A stretch of 64,000 nt of DNA from Ruminococcus flavefaciens (GTDB lineage: Bacteria > Bacillota > Clostridia > Oscillospirales > Ruminococcaceae), in the NCBI GenBank assembly GCA_015067005.1, contig SVNH01000002.1, positions 62,001 through 126,000 of the forward strand, in the 5' to 3' direction. Positions within the stretch are counted from its first letter, which is position 1. Every line of letters begins with the position of its first letter. Shown here piece after piece: positions 17,401 through 27,000 of the stretch. The notes beneath the pieces are model-generated. The model saw only the letters and a program-made list of their open reading frames with translations. It did not search any database and had not been told where the DNA came from. A program made the translations under genes and the position numbers.

Positions 17401-17879
17401 TTACCACTTCCGTTGATCTTTCCTCTACTTCGCAGGAGCCGTTATCAGTCATCCCGCTCAGCGATGATACCTTCGGTGTTCTCTGCCGCGATTCCGGTCT
17501 CTATGAGATGAACTCAAACGGCTACACCGGCAGAAAGCTTAAGCTTGATACACCTGAGGACTATGGTGATGCTCTCGTTTCAGGTCTTAACGGCAAGGAC
17601 GCTTCACGTCTGAATGTGTCCGCTTCCGCTGACAAGGGCTACTTATACGTTGTATGGAAAAACGGAGTCGCATGGCTGATCGACCTTGATAACTTCAAGT
17701 GCCGCTATCAGATAGACGGCTATCAGGCTGCACCGTCAGGAAAGAGCATTGTCTATGCAAGCGACCTGTATAACGATAAGGTCGGCTGGTACCCGATATA
17801 TACTACAAATCAGCTTATCCAGACCGCAGGCGAATATCTTGAAAAGATGTCTGAAAAGGTGCAGGAGGCTGCTGAATGA
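14466..17879 (+). CDS. TIR-transmembrane-coiled coil-beta-propeller protein
   Basis: This 1137-residue protein starts with a TIR domain (residues 5 to about 120): FISYRH at 9-14, IFRD at 47-50, and SKWCMQE, whose Glu91 matches the NAD-hydrolysing Glu of active TIR enzymes. A basic stretch (188-194) and one transmembrane helix (196-218) follow, so the TIR should lie in the cytoplasm. A heptad-like coil rich in Asn, Lys and Glu spans 221-250. The remaining 850 residues contain repeated WD40/PQQ-like blades (for example VYFWDPETGKL and VWRLDGATGEV), probably two propellers outside the cell. I chose the ATG at 14466 (GGGTGG upstream), not 14364. Its stop overlaps the next gene by ATGA. Role in defence or signalling is inferred. 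Confidence 0.85.
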   Translation: MSDYKYKAFISYRHLEPDMQAAEKLQKLLESYKPPKNLGKEKGSWRIFRDVSELQTSSDLSEDIRNAIENSEYLIVICSPKYTESKWCMQELVRFRELHGNTNQNIITLLVAGEPKEAFPELLQYNEVTTTDENGQEVKVKVEVEPLAANIKADTLKESMKKLNTEYLRIAAPLIGCDFNDLYQREKKREARRRMQVFGLVSGVLSVITVISLVSAVTINKKNSEIKNKNEQIEAKNEQIEKKNKDLLIENAGHLAAESEKYYGESDLIPAIQKAVAALPQKGEDKPAIPEAEYALSRELGMFRCEQIIPRLALKHDSAVENISFMGGGKSIVSTDATGVYFWDPETGKLIKKIAPSDPEFASKKESSNRIDAYFDINTDKTGTVMKNVSAPGSVSYEINPVLGKVYKTYVHNLTDDEPGTGGDVYICNSDRTVWRLDGATGEVKWCAEASEKAYSYVSIAEDDEHILRVYHEANTMPDGTPIAGKRILLEVIDRETGSISITADLSVLGATAYDFEINNEIQCVKNDKLYIYNSQDNRINVYTLNDGTAESEKSIESGSEDGNLLTNGSLCFIDDDALVSFNSSKSLNSITSLRRFDSDVAEEKWRTEVQLKINSDAKKFLFKNENTSAGCDILAIVTNIDIVLINYDTGNIIRTITLDSHIVDTSFTRTGLIMITVEDGIEYTLNVASYTASDNQNSAYRTQNFNMGFNLCSYSRNKYVTAGSYSSTAYIQYTAENPSYTKLKADDFDHKYNIISTSPDGTYALVSATWYENNKYNENSLLKNNYYFYNTDKDEITAISSLADLSISDAVFVDNSSVIAAVFNPKGAAEKKLVVLKPGSDVCEEIADPPEFDSNHIKLFAAGSGVVYIPKDKRSAAYVGLDKTVKLSTIDKDDFYILDEYTEYRSGKAAVLLQEHSSGKLIVEVRDPVNGKNTDLALECHPDAGLNIYRLFWQNDNTVGVFFSDRTVKLYNAQTGELTTSVDLSSTSQEPLSVIPLSDDTFGVLCRDSGLYEMNSNGYTGRKLKLDTPEDYGDALVSGLNGKDASRLNVSASADKGYLYVVWKNGVAWLIDLDNFKCRYQIDGYQAAPSGKSIVYASDLYNDKVGWYPIYTTNQLIQTAGEYLEKMSEKVQEAAE

Positions 17880-19822
17880 AGAGCAAGGACAACAAACCGC
17901 GTTTCCTATACATATTAGCGATATTGTCGTTCTTTATCGCCACTGTACAGGGTGCATTGTATTACAGCTCGTATGAATTGTTTTTCAAGCTGCTTCTCGT
18001 ACTCCAGAACAGCATCAATGCTTTCGGCTTCAAAGCCACTGTTACGATAAAGGACGTTGTGAGCTACATGAACAGCGAACCAACTGTCCTCAACAAATCA
18101 GTCGGTTACCTTTACTGTATCGCAGTGTTCACCGCGCCTTACTGTACGATCTCATTCATGTACAAATTCCTCGAAAGGATACTAAGGCTGATAATCAACT
18201 TCCGGAGAGGAAAAAACTGCGAGCATATCCTTATCTTCGGTTATAACAGCGATGTGAAGTCGATGCTCCGCAACAACAAAAGCATTGATCTGAAAAAGAA
18301 CTGCGTACACATCATAACCGCCGAAGATCTGGCTACGGATGAATTCTACCGTCTGAACAAAAAAGGCTATCTTGTCCACATGATCGACGTTCTGAAAGCT
18401 AACGAGTCGGAACTTCCTGATCTCCTTGAAAAGATATACGCTGAAAAAGCTAAGAATGTAATTCTCTTCGAGGACTCTTCAATACGCAATTTCTCCCTGT
18501 TACAGCTTTTCAGACTCAACGAAGCGGATGATCCCTCACGTATAAAGCTTCCGGCAGGTGCCAAGATCTCCTGCCGCTGTGAGGAGGACGGTATAAGCCG
18601 CCTTATCGCCGAATACTACGACAAAACGTCCGGCACTGAGGCTTTCTTCGACCTCGAACTCATCGGTCTGCCCGAAATGCAGATACATAAAATGTACAGT
18701 GAAATACCACTGCATACGGTTTATAAAAACAGCGATACTCCCCTGCATGACTGGGATGTTCATCTGCTTGTAGTAGGTCTCGGAACACTCGGTATGGAAG
18801 CTGTATTGCAGGCTATGAACCTCGGAGTTGTCCATGAGGGGAACCGTATCGTGATAGACGTTGCCGATCCCGAAATAGAGTCTAAAAAGCACATCTTTAT
18901 GAATCAGTTCAGTGAAGATACCTTCGATTTTTCAGACTCAAAACTCACTTTGAAAAGTTCTGCTGCCGACGGTCATATGGAGATAAATTTCTACTCCATG
19001 AACGCTAAGTACAACGATTTCTACAATCATATCCGTCAGAACACAAAAACTGATCCCTACACCTATGCTGTGATCACCCTTGAGGACGTTGACCTTTCGG
19101 TCAACTGCGTGATGCAGATAGAGGAGATATTCTGCGAACATTCTGCTCATATACCGATACTCATGCGAATGGATTCCGACCGCCGTCTGGCAGGATATAT
19201 CTCCGATGCTTCCGGAGTCCTTGCTGATGTCTCACTCATCGACGACAGAAGCTGCGTCATAACTCTCGATATGATAATCAACCGCGAGATAGACAAGCGC
19301 GCAAAGGAATACAACCACTTCTACAACAACATCTCCATTATCTCTGCGGACGATACGGGCACTGCCGATAATTCAGATGCGGATGCGGAAAAGGAATGGA
19401 ACAAAATACGTCTTTTCCGCAGACTTTCAAGCAAAGCCGCTGCGTATCACGATGAGGTCAAAAACGATATTATCCCAAGACTCGCCGCCGAAAACGGCGT
19501 TGAACTCAAAGAAAAGCTTGAACAGCTTCTTGGTCCGTCAGGCTTGATCATGCAGTATACCGGTAAGGCTTGGCGCATGAACGGCACTGAACAGGAACTC
19601 CTTGAACAGATCAAAAATGACCGCTTTGCATATACGCTTGCTTCACTTGAACACCGCCGCTGGTGCTGCTACATGGCTTCCATCGGCTGGAGATGCGGTG
19701 AAAGAAGCGACCGCTTCAGACGAAATCCGTGTATCGTAACACAGGAAGAACTAATGAAGAAATTGCCGGATATGTGCAAATACGATCTTATGTCTCTTAT
19801 GGCAAGGTATCAGAAGCTGTAA
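17876..19822 (+). CDS. Two-TM protein with two TrkA_N-like domains and a RyR domain
   Basis: This 648-residue protein is translationally coupled to the TIR gene. Two hydrophobic helices (about 9-29 and 77-100) form a membrane hairpin with no TVGYGD-like potassium filter. A basic segment (101-113) places the rest in the cytoplasm. Two Rossmann-like TrkA_N/RCK units follow: one from 116 (HILIFGYNSD), the second from 294 (HLLVVGLGTLG). Residues 582-648 form a RyR domain with LEHRRWCCYMASIGW and a terminal HPC-like NPCIV. Bacterial RyR domains occur in predicted nucleotide-dependent conflict systems. The pair suggests a membrane effector or channel gated by a nucleotide made or used by the TIR partner. 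This is inference. Confidence 0.8.
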   Translation: MKSKDNKPRFLYILAILSFFIATVQGALYYSSYELFFKLLLVLQNSINAFGFKATVTIKDVVSYMNSEPTVLNKSVGYLYCIAVFTAPYCTISFMYKFLERILRLIINFRRGKNCEHILIFGYNSDVKSMLRNNKSIDLKKNCVHIITAEDLATDEFYRLNKKGYLVHMIDVLKANESELPDLLEKIYAEKAKNVILFEDSSIRNFSLLQLFRLNEADDPSRIKLPAGAKISCRCEEDGISRLIAEYYDKTSGTEAFFDLELIGLPEMQIHKMYSEIPLHTVYKNSDTPLHDWDVHLLVVGLGTLGMEAVLQAMNLGVVHEGNRIVIDVADPEIESKKHIFMNQFSEDTFDFSDSKLTLKSSAADGHMEINFYSMNAKYNDFYNHIRQNTKTDPYTYAVITLEDVDLSVNCVMQIEEIFCEHSAHIPILMRMDSDRRLAGYISDASGVLADVSLIDDRSCVITLDMIINREIDKRAKEYNHFYNNISIISADDTGTADNSDADAEKEWNKIRLFRRLSSKAAAYHDEVKNDIIPRLAAENGVELKEKLEQLLGPSGLIMQYTGKAWRMNGTEQELLEQIKNDRFAYTLASLEHRRWCCYMASIGWRCGERSDRFRRNPCIVTQEELMKKLPDMCKYDLMSLMARYQKL

Positions 19823-19897
19823 CAAATATATTTTGCCGCAGCTATGTGCTATTTTCAATGCAGCATCATTCCCGATAAGCATAATCGGAAATGTATG

Positions 19898-19926
19898 TTG
19901 CATTTTTCTTTCTGTTGTGATATAAT
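19898..19926 (+). promoter_or_regulatory. Sigma-A promoter of cysK
   Basis: TTGCAT (19898-19903) and TATAAT (19921-19926) are separated by 17 bp. Confidence 0.7.
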
Positions 19927-19965
19927 GTAATATGCTGCACTATATTAGAAACGGAGTATTTCACA

Positions 19966-20892
19966 ATGGTATATAATAATGTACTTGAAGCAATCGGTCA
20001 TACACCTATGATAAGGCTTAACCGCATAAACAAAAAAGGCAATGCGGAAATACTTGTAAAGTTTGAAGGTCTTAACGTCGGCGGATCTATCAAGACCAGA
20101 ACAGCTTTCAATATGATAAAAAATGCCGAAAAAGAAGGCAGGATAAATGAAAATACTATCATCGTCGAGCCTACAAGCGGGAATCAGGGTATCGGTCTGG
20201 CACTCGTCGGCGCTGTAAGAGGCTACAAGACAATCATCATAATGCCGGATTCCGTGAGCGAAGAACGCCGCAAGCTCGTTGAACACTACGGCGCTGAGGT
20301 CATACTCATCCATGATGACGGCGACATCGGAAAGTGCATACAGAAATGTCTCGATACCGCGCTTGAAATGGCTGCAAACGATCCTAATGTGTTCGTTCCT
20401 CAGCAGTTCGAGAACATCAACAACACCCGCGCTCACAAATACTTCACAGCGCTCGAAATCCTCGAACAGACCGCCGGCAGGATCGACGGCTTCTGCTCAG
20501 GAATAGGTACAGGCGGTACGATAACAGGTATCGGTGAAACGCTGAAATCACAGAATCCGGATATGGAGATCTGGGCTGTTGAACCTGAACACGCCGCTAT
20601 ACTCGCAGGCGGTACTATCGGAACTCACCTTCAAATGGGCATCGGCGACGGTATCATCCCGTCTATCCTCAATACCGACATCTACGACCACATCCACATC
20701 GTAACAGATGAGGACGCTATCTCAACTGCGAAACAACTCGCTGCTAAGGAAGGCATAATGTGCGGTATATCAAGCGGTACCAATGTAGCCGCTGCACTGA
20801 AGCTCGCAGAAAAGCTCGGTGAGGGCAAAACTGTTGTAACTATCCTCCCGGATACTGCTGAGCGTTATTTCTCAACGCCCCTTTTTGAATGA
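19966..20892 (+). CDS. cysK: Cysteine synthase family PLP enzyme
   Basis: The fold-type II PLP enzyme probably makes cysteine from O-acetylserine and sulfide. Lys43 in GGSIKTR is the cofactor lysine. The substrate loop reads TSGNQG (70-75), where typical CysK has TSGNTG, and GTGGT in the middle binds phosphate. The length of 308 residues is normal. The Thr-to-Gln change and the KTR instead of KDR motif mean that a variant substrate is possible. It stands alone between its own promoter and a strong terminator, with no cysE nearby. Confidence 0.85.
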   Translation: MVYNNVLEAIGHTPMIRLNRINKKGNAEILVKFEGLNVGGSIKTRTAFNMIKNAEKEGRINENTIIVEPTSGNQGIGLALVGAVRGYKTIIIMPDSVSEERRKLVEHYGAEVILIHDDGDIGKCIQKCLDTALEMAANDPNVFVPQQFENINNTRAHKYFTALEILEQTAGRIDGFCSGIGTGGTITGIGETLKSQNPDMEIWAVEPEHAAILAGGTIGTHLQMGIGDGIIPSILNTDIYDHIHIVTDEDAISTAKQLAAKEGIMCGISSGTNVAAALKLAEKLGEGKTVVTILPDTAERYFSTPLFE

Positions 20893-20911
20893 TATAGTTT
20901 CAGAACACGAA

Positions 20912-20958
20912 AACAGTCACAAGGAAGCGAATTCTTCCTTATGACTGTTATTTTTTTC
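20912..20958 (+). terminator. Terminator of cysK
   Basis: AACAGTCA and AAGGAAG pair with CTTCCTT and TGACTGTT, followed by TATTTTTTT. The 175 bp after it hold only the promoter region of the next gene, including TATAAT at 21100-21105. Confidence 0.9.
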
Positions 20959-21134
20959 TCTATATGAGCATTTCCATATCTTCCATATTTTAATTTTATC
21001 CGTTAAATATTCATTTTGTCCACCTTATCTGCAAATCGTTGGTTGTGTTATTATCCAAAATACTTTAAAATTGTACATAGAATTAATATATCGTTCACAT
21101 ATAATTGGTGCAATATGTTTTAAGGAGGTCTGAC

Positions 21135-23996
21135 ATGAACAAAACCAAACACCTATTCAGGTCCGGTATCGCTTTCCTTCTCAGCGCTGCCTTGACCGTA
21201 AACGTTTCTGCTGTTTCTATCGCAGCCGGAAAAAATGACTCAGGGGATGATCTGACTGTTTTCTACGTCTCTCCGGACGGAAGCGATTCCGGCGACGGCT
21301 CCTTCACCTCGCCTTTCGCTACTATATCCGCCGCAAGAGACGCTGTTAGAAAGATCAACGGCGATATGTCCAGTGACATAACCGTCTATCTTCGCGGAGG
21401 CGACTACCGAATCACTGAGGCTATCGAGTTCGATAAGCGCGATTCGGCTACCAATGGTCACCGTATCTCTTACATGGCTTATCCGGGCGAAACTCCGGTC
21501 ATCAACGGCGCTAAGAAGGTCACCGGCTGGACTAAGTATAACGATAAGCTCTATTCCGCTCCTCTTGACCGCGACTATAAGCTCCGCAACCTTTATGTAA
21601 ACGACAAACGCGCAAACATGGGCAGTGTTACTGTCAATTCGATAGACGGCTCAGGCTCTTACGGTATCACCGCAGGTCAGGCTGACTGGGCATGGGCTTC
21701 CGGCGTTAAGAGCGACGGAATAGACTACAAGGCTGATGACATTCCGCGCATACCTTCAAATTTCGATGACCTTGAGATCATAAACGGTACAACATGGAAC
21801 GAAAATATAGTATGCACAAGAGATGTGAAATACAATAACGGCGTTCTCACTCTCCTGCTCCAGCAGCCATACGGCGCTATCGCTCAGACTCCCGGCTGGA
21901 ACGCAGGCTTCGCGGTAAAGGGCACTCATACTATTTACAACTCGTTCTCATTTGTGGATTCTCCGGGCGAATTCTACTTCGACAAGACTGACAAAATACT
22001 GTATTACTATCCGCGTCAGGGCGAGGATATGTCCACAGCTGACGTTGAGGCTCCATTCGCTGACCAGCTTATCGTCATCAAAGGCGATTCTACCAGCGAG
22101 CGAGTTACAGGTCTCGATTTCAGCGGCATCACCTTTGCCAATACCGATTATCAGCTGACTGAGGTCGACGGCTCACACGGAAAGACTACCTGTCAGGCTG
22201 CTCAGTCCTACACTGCCTTTGCTGATTCTGACTGGCATAAGTATAAATACGAAATGGCTGATACTCTTCCGGCTGCTATCCACATCACCAACAGCAGCTC
22301 CGTAAATCTCACCGGAAACGTTGTAAAGCATACCGGTGCCGACGGTATCTCCATGACAAATGACGTTATCGACTCAAACGTTACCGGCAACTACATCACC
22401 GACATAACTTCAAGCGGTATCACTATCGGTCATCCGCAGCATATTTACATCGGCGACGCTTCATGGAACAACCATGAGAAATTCCCTGTCGGCGTTGAAG
22501 GTCTGTGTACCAATGACCTTATCTCGCAGAATATGCTCTATGACATCAGCGTTGTCCACGGATTCGGCGGCTGCGCTGCTATCACCGCTTACTACACCGA
22601 TTCCGTAAAGATACTCAGCAACACTATCGAAAAGACCGCCTATAACGGTATCCACATGGGCTGGGGCTGGTGCAATTTCAAGGACAGCGAAACTTCACGC
22701 GATAACATGATCTGCAACAACCGCGTTATCAACAGCCTTAACCGTCTCCACGACAGCGGCGGTATCTATACTATCGGTCAGATGCCGGGTACTATAATAA
22801 ATGAGAATTACGTTCAGGGCATACCTGCAGCAGCTCAGTGGCAGCCGACATACGGTCTCCACAACGATGAGGGTACTGCTTACATCGAGGAAAATGACAA
22901 CGTCCTCGAGATAAGTCCGAACGTTACCTACACTATAAACTGTGAGGATTACGGTCAGAAGCATCACCTCACTATCAAGCGCACATACGCTACTGTCAAT
23001 AAAATGGGCAAAAATCCGCCCGACAGCGACATTGATGATCCTATCGTGGTATCGGATAACGTATGGCCGCTCGCACAGTATAAGATATGCCTAAACTCCG
23101 GCGTATCGGGCAAGTACAGCAGTCTTGTGCCGACATGGCTGCAATCTGAGGCAGATCAGGTGTTCCCTGCAAGCTGTCAGACTACCGGCGCAAGTGCTCT
23201 TCCTATACGCAAGGGCGGCAGCGGAAATACCGTATGGATCGCTCCTGAGAATACTGTTTCATTCAAGTCAGGTGCTTCAATGACTAAGGCTTCGGGTACG
23301 GCAGAAACTATCAGAACTCCTGAGGAAGAAGGCGAATACCGCATTTACGTCCTCGATAAGGACGGAAAAGTCCTCAGCAGATCATCACATATCCTCCGTG
23401 TAAGCGGTCTTTCATCAGGTATCGAGGCTGAGACCTACGACTATCAGTCAGGTGTCCAGACCGAGAATTGCAGCGAGGGCGGAAGTGATGTAGCCTACAT
23501 CGAAGACGGCGATTACATCGGCTTCAAGAATATCGACCTCACCGGCGGAAAGTCCATAGACTTCCGTATCGGCTCAAACGGCGCTGCTGCTTCAATCGAA
23601 GTGCGTACAGATTCACCTGTCGGCAAGCTTATCGGTACTCTTGATGTCTCATCGACCGGCGGCTGGCAGAAATGGGCTACCCAGAACTGTCCTATCGACA
23701 GCGTTTCGGGAACTCACGATCTCTACTTCGTATTCAAGGGCGGCGAGGGCTACCTCTTCAACATAAACTGGTGGAAGCTCAACGGTGTTGAGGTCAAGGT
23801 CGCATACGGCGATCTCAATAACGACGGAAAAGTCAACGGTTATGACACTATAATCCTCCGCCGCGCAGTAGTTCAAGGCGAGTGTGATTCCTTCAAGGCT
23901 GCCGATCTCGATGGAAACGGCGAACTCGACAGTGAGGACATCCGTCTGCATACTGATTACGTCTTGGGCAAGATCTCAACATTCCCGGTTTGCTGA
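21135..23996 (+). CDS. GH141-like beta-helix protein with CBM6 and dockerin
   Basis: This secreted glycan-active protein has 953 residues. A signal peptide ends near residue 32. A right-handed parallel beta-helix fills about 40-690, opening with the YVSPDGSDSGDGS motif common in GH141 and related enzymes, whose known members act on xylan or fucose-containing pectin. A CBM6 domain lies at about 762-885, and a dockerin at 892-950 with GDLNNDGK and DLDGNGE loops and no NPKKYG insert. The start at 21135 is set by AAGGAGG seven bases upstream. The GH2 gene begins 20 bp after the stop, so the two are cotranscribed and probably act on the same hemicellulose or pectin. Confidence 0.85.
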   Translation: MNKTKHLFRSGIAFLLSAALTVNVSAVSIAAGKNDSGDDLTVFYVSPDGSDSGDGSFTSPFATISAARDAVRKINGDMSSDITVYLRGGDYRITEAIEFDKRDSATNGHRISYMAYPGETPVINGAKKVTGWTKYNDKLYSAPLDRDYKLRNLYVNDKRANMGSVTVNSIDGSGSYGITAGQADWAWASGVKSDGIDYKADDIPRIPSNFDDLEIINGTTWNENIVCTRDVKYNNGVLTLLLQQPYGAIAQTPGWNAGFAVKGTHTIYNSFSFVDSPGEFYFDKTDKILYYYPRQGEDMSTADVEAPFADQLIVIKGDSTSERVTGLDFSGITFANTDYQLTEVDGSHGKTTCQAAQSYTAFADSDWHKYKYEMADTLPAAIHITNSSSVNLTGNVVKHTGADGISMTNDVIDSNVTGNYITDITSSGITIGHPQHIYIGDASWNNHEKFPVGVEGLCTNDLISQNMLYDISVVHGFGGCAAITAYYTDSVKILSNTIEKTAYNGIHMGWGWCNFKDSETSRDNMICNNRVINSLNRLHDSGGIYTIGQMPGTIINENYVQGIPAAAQWQPTYGLHNDEGTAYIEENDNVLEISPNVTYTINCEDYGQKHHLTIKRTYATVNKMGKNPPDSDIDDPIVVSDNVWPLAQYKICLNSGVSGKYSSLVPTWLQSEADQVFPASCQTTGASALPIRKGGSGNTVWIAPENTVSFKSGASMTKASGTAETIRTPEEEGEYRIYVLDKDGKVLSRSSHILRVSGLSSGIEAETYDYQSGVQTENCSEGGSDVAYIEDGDYIGFKNIDLTGGKSIDFRIGSNGAAASIEVRTDSPVGKLIGTLDVSSTGGWQKWATQNCPIDSVSGTHDLYFVFKGGEGYLFNINWWKLNGVEVKVAYGDLNNDGKVNGYDTIILRRAVVQGECDSFKAADLDGNGELDSEDIRLHTDYVLGKISTFPVC

Positions 23997-24016
23997 CCGG
24001 CAGAAAGGTGATTGAT

Positions 24017-27000
24017 ATGAAAAAATTTGGTTCTGCAATTTTAGCTGCTCTTGTAGCAACTCTGTCAGTAGGTGAATATATGCCGCCGATACCGGCTGCA
24101 AATGCCGCCTCATTCACTCACATGGAATGGACAGGTAAAAACGGCAACGAGGATGTTTTCGCAGTCAACCGCGAACCCGCCTCTGTAAACCCTGTCCCCT
24201 ATCAGTCGTCCGCGGCTGCTCAGAGGGCAGTATGGGACTACAATGCGCGTGAGGAATCCGATTATCTCCAGATGCTCACCGGCAAAAATGAGGACTGGCA
24301 GCTTACAGTAGTACAGAACGCTGAAAAGTCTCAGGGATTCTTCAGCAGCGGCTGGCTCGAACGCTCCTACAATGCTAATCCAATGGACGGCTGGAAAACT
24401 GTTCAGTTGCCGAACAGCTGGACCTGTCAGGGCTTCGATTTCCCGATATATTCCAATATCAGCGAGCCCTTCCAGAGCAAATACGATATGTTTGTGACAG
24501 CCCCTAACGCTCCTACAAACTACAATCCTGTCGGACTTTACAGGAAGATATTCACTCCCGACAAGTCCATTCTCGAAAGCGGAAGAAGAGTTTACATCCA
24601 GTTCGACGGCGTTGAGTCCGCTTACTATGTATACATCAACGGCAAACAGGTCGGTTACAGTGAGGATTCATTCAGCCCTCACAGATTCGATATTACCGAT
24701 TACCTCGTTGACGGCGAAAATACCCTCGCTGTTGAGGTACACAAGTTCTGCGACGGTACATGGTTCGAGGATCAGGATATGATCTATGATGGCGGTATCT
24801 TCCGCGATGTTTTCCTCGTAAGTGCTCCTGATTCGCAAATAGCTGACTATACAGTCCGCACCGACCTCGATGATACCTTCACCAATGCTCAGCTTGATGT
24901 ATACTGCGATGTTAAGAACGCTTCCGCCGGCTGGACCGTTGAGGCTGATGTTTTCGATGAATCCGGTAAAGCTATCGTCAAGGGCGCAAGTGCAAAGGTA
25001 AGCGCCGACGGTACTCATATCAGCACTGAGGTCATCGCTCCCAAGCTGTGGTCAGCTGAACACCCCGACCTCTACGCTCTCGTGCTTACCCTCAAAGACG
25101 GCTCAGGCAATGTCCGCGAGATCCTTTCAACTCAGCTCGGTTTCCGCGAGATAGGCTTCACACGCGCTGAGGTCGACTGGAATTACAATGTCACTACGAA
25201 AAACTGGTCACCTATGACTATCAACGGCAAAAAACTCCTGTTCAAGGGCGTAAACCGCCACGATACCGATCCGTTCCACGGCAAAGCCTGCACTCAGGAG
25301 GCTATGTATGAGGACATCCGCCTCATGCAGAAAAACAACATAAATGCTATAAGAACCTCGCATTACAGCAATGATTCCTACCTCTACTGGCTCTGCAACA
25401 AATACGGTATGTACGTTATGGGCGAGACCAATATGGAGTCCCACGCTCTTATGGACGATAACGACTCCAAGGCTCTCTTCTACGAACTCGCTATGGACAG
25501 GACCGAGACCGCTTACAAGCGTCTGAAAAACAATCCTTCTATCGTAGCATGGTCGATCGGAAACGAAATGGCTTACACCGGCGATGCAAGTGCTGCCGGA
25601 GGTATGTTCCGCGACATGATATGGTACTTCAAAAAGAATGATCCTACAAGACCTGTTCACAGTGAAGGTCAGTGCGACGCTATGGGCGTTGACATGAAGA
25701 GCAATATGTACCCGTATACTCAATGGCTCGGTCAGAACGCCGGTGACGGCAAAATGCCTTATGTTATGTGCGAATACGCTCATGCTATGGGTAATTCCGT
25801 AGGTGCGCTCAAGGAATACTGGGACATAGTCCGCAGTTCCGACAATATGCTCGGCGGCTTCATCTGGGACTGGGCTGACCAGTCAAGAGCAGTTGACCTC
25901 AGCAAGGTCGGCGGCGGCTGGGATTACTACTCCGAAAGCTACGCTCACAAGAATCTCTATCAGGAGGAAAGCAAGGGCAAATACTTCGCTTACGGCGGCG
26001 ACTGGGGCGATAGCCCGAACGATAACAGCTTCTGCGAGAACGGTATCGTTTCCCCTGACAGAACCGAACAGCCTGAACTCGCCGAGGTGCGCTATCAGTA
26101 CCAGAACTTCTGGTTCTCGGCAACTCCGGATCAGCTTGCAAACCATGAGATCGGCGTTTACAACGAGAGCAGCTTCACTGACCTTAACGAGTATAACATC
26201 GAATGGTCTGTGCTCAAAAACGGCATAGCTGTTCAGAGCGGAGTTATTGATGATGCTTCTGCTGCTCCGCTTTCCAAAGGCACTGTTGCTGTACCTTTCA
26301 AAACTCCGGCAGGCGGTCTTTCAGGCGATGAATACTACCTCGACATATCTGTAAAGTCCAAGAAGGATAACCGCACTATTCCAGCGGGTACTGAGGTCTC
26401 CTACTGGCAGACATCTCTGAGCGGTCAGGGCAGCAACGCTAAATACGATCACGGCTCTGACGAGGTAATTATCACTGAACAGAACGGCTCCTATGTCACA
26501 GTCGGCAGGAATTTCAACTTCTCGATAAACAAGTCGAGCGGACTTATGTCCATGTACAGCTATGAGGGCGATCTGCTCATTTCGGAAGGTCCGAAGCCAA
26601 ACTTCTGGCGCGGCAACGTTGAAAATGATACCGGCTGGGGCGCTAAGGACGTATATGACAAGACATGGGAACACGCTGCTGATGAGATCAAAGCTGAAAA
26701 GATCGACATCTCGGACGGCGCTGAAGGTCAGAAGATAATCGTTGCACATACTGTTCTCCCTAAAGCCGGATATACCAAAGTGGACATCACCTACACTGTT
26801 TATCCGGACGGCAATGTAAAAGTAGATATGAATGTCGATGCCACAAGTGCAAAGCTTGGTAACTTCCTGAAGGTCGGCTCTATCATGACACTCCCTGACG
26901 GCAGTGAACAGCTCAGCTGGTACGGAAACGGTCCTGTTGAGACTTTCAACGACAGAAAGTCCAATGGCAGACAGGGCGTATGGGAAAGCACCGTTTCAGA

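Noticed and set aside
25208-25783. Long minus-strand frame inside the GH2 gene (and similar frames opposite carB, pyrC, mnmA and GH9)
   Set aside because: These are opposite-strand shadows of strongly biased genes, without ribosome sites or recognisable domains.
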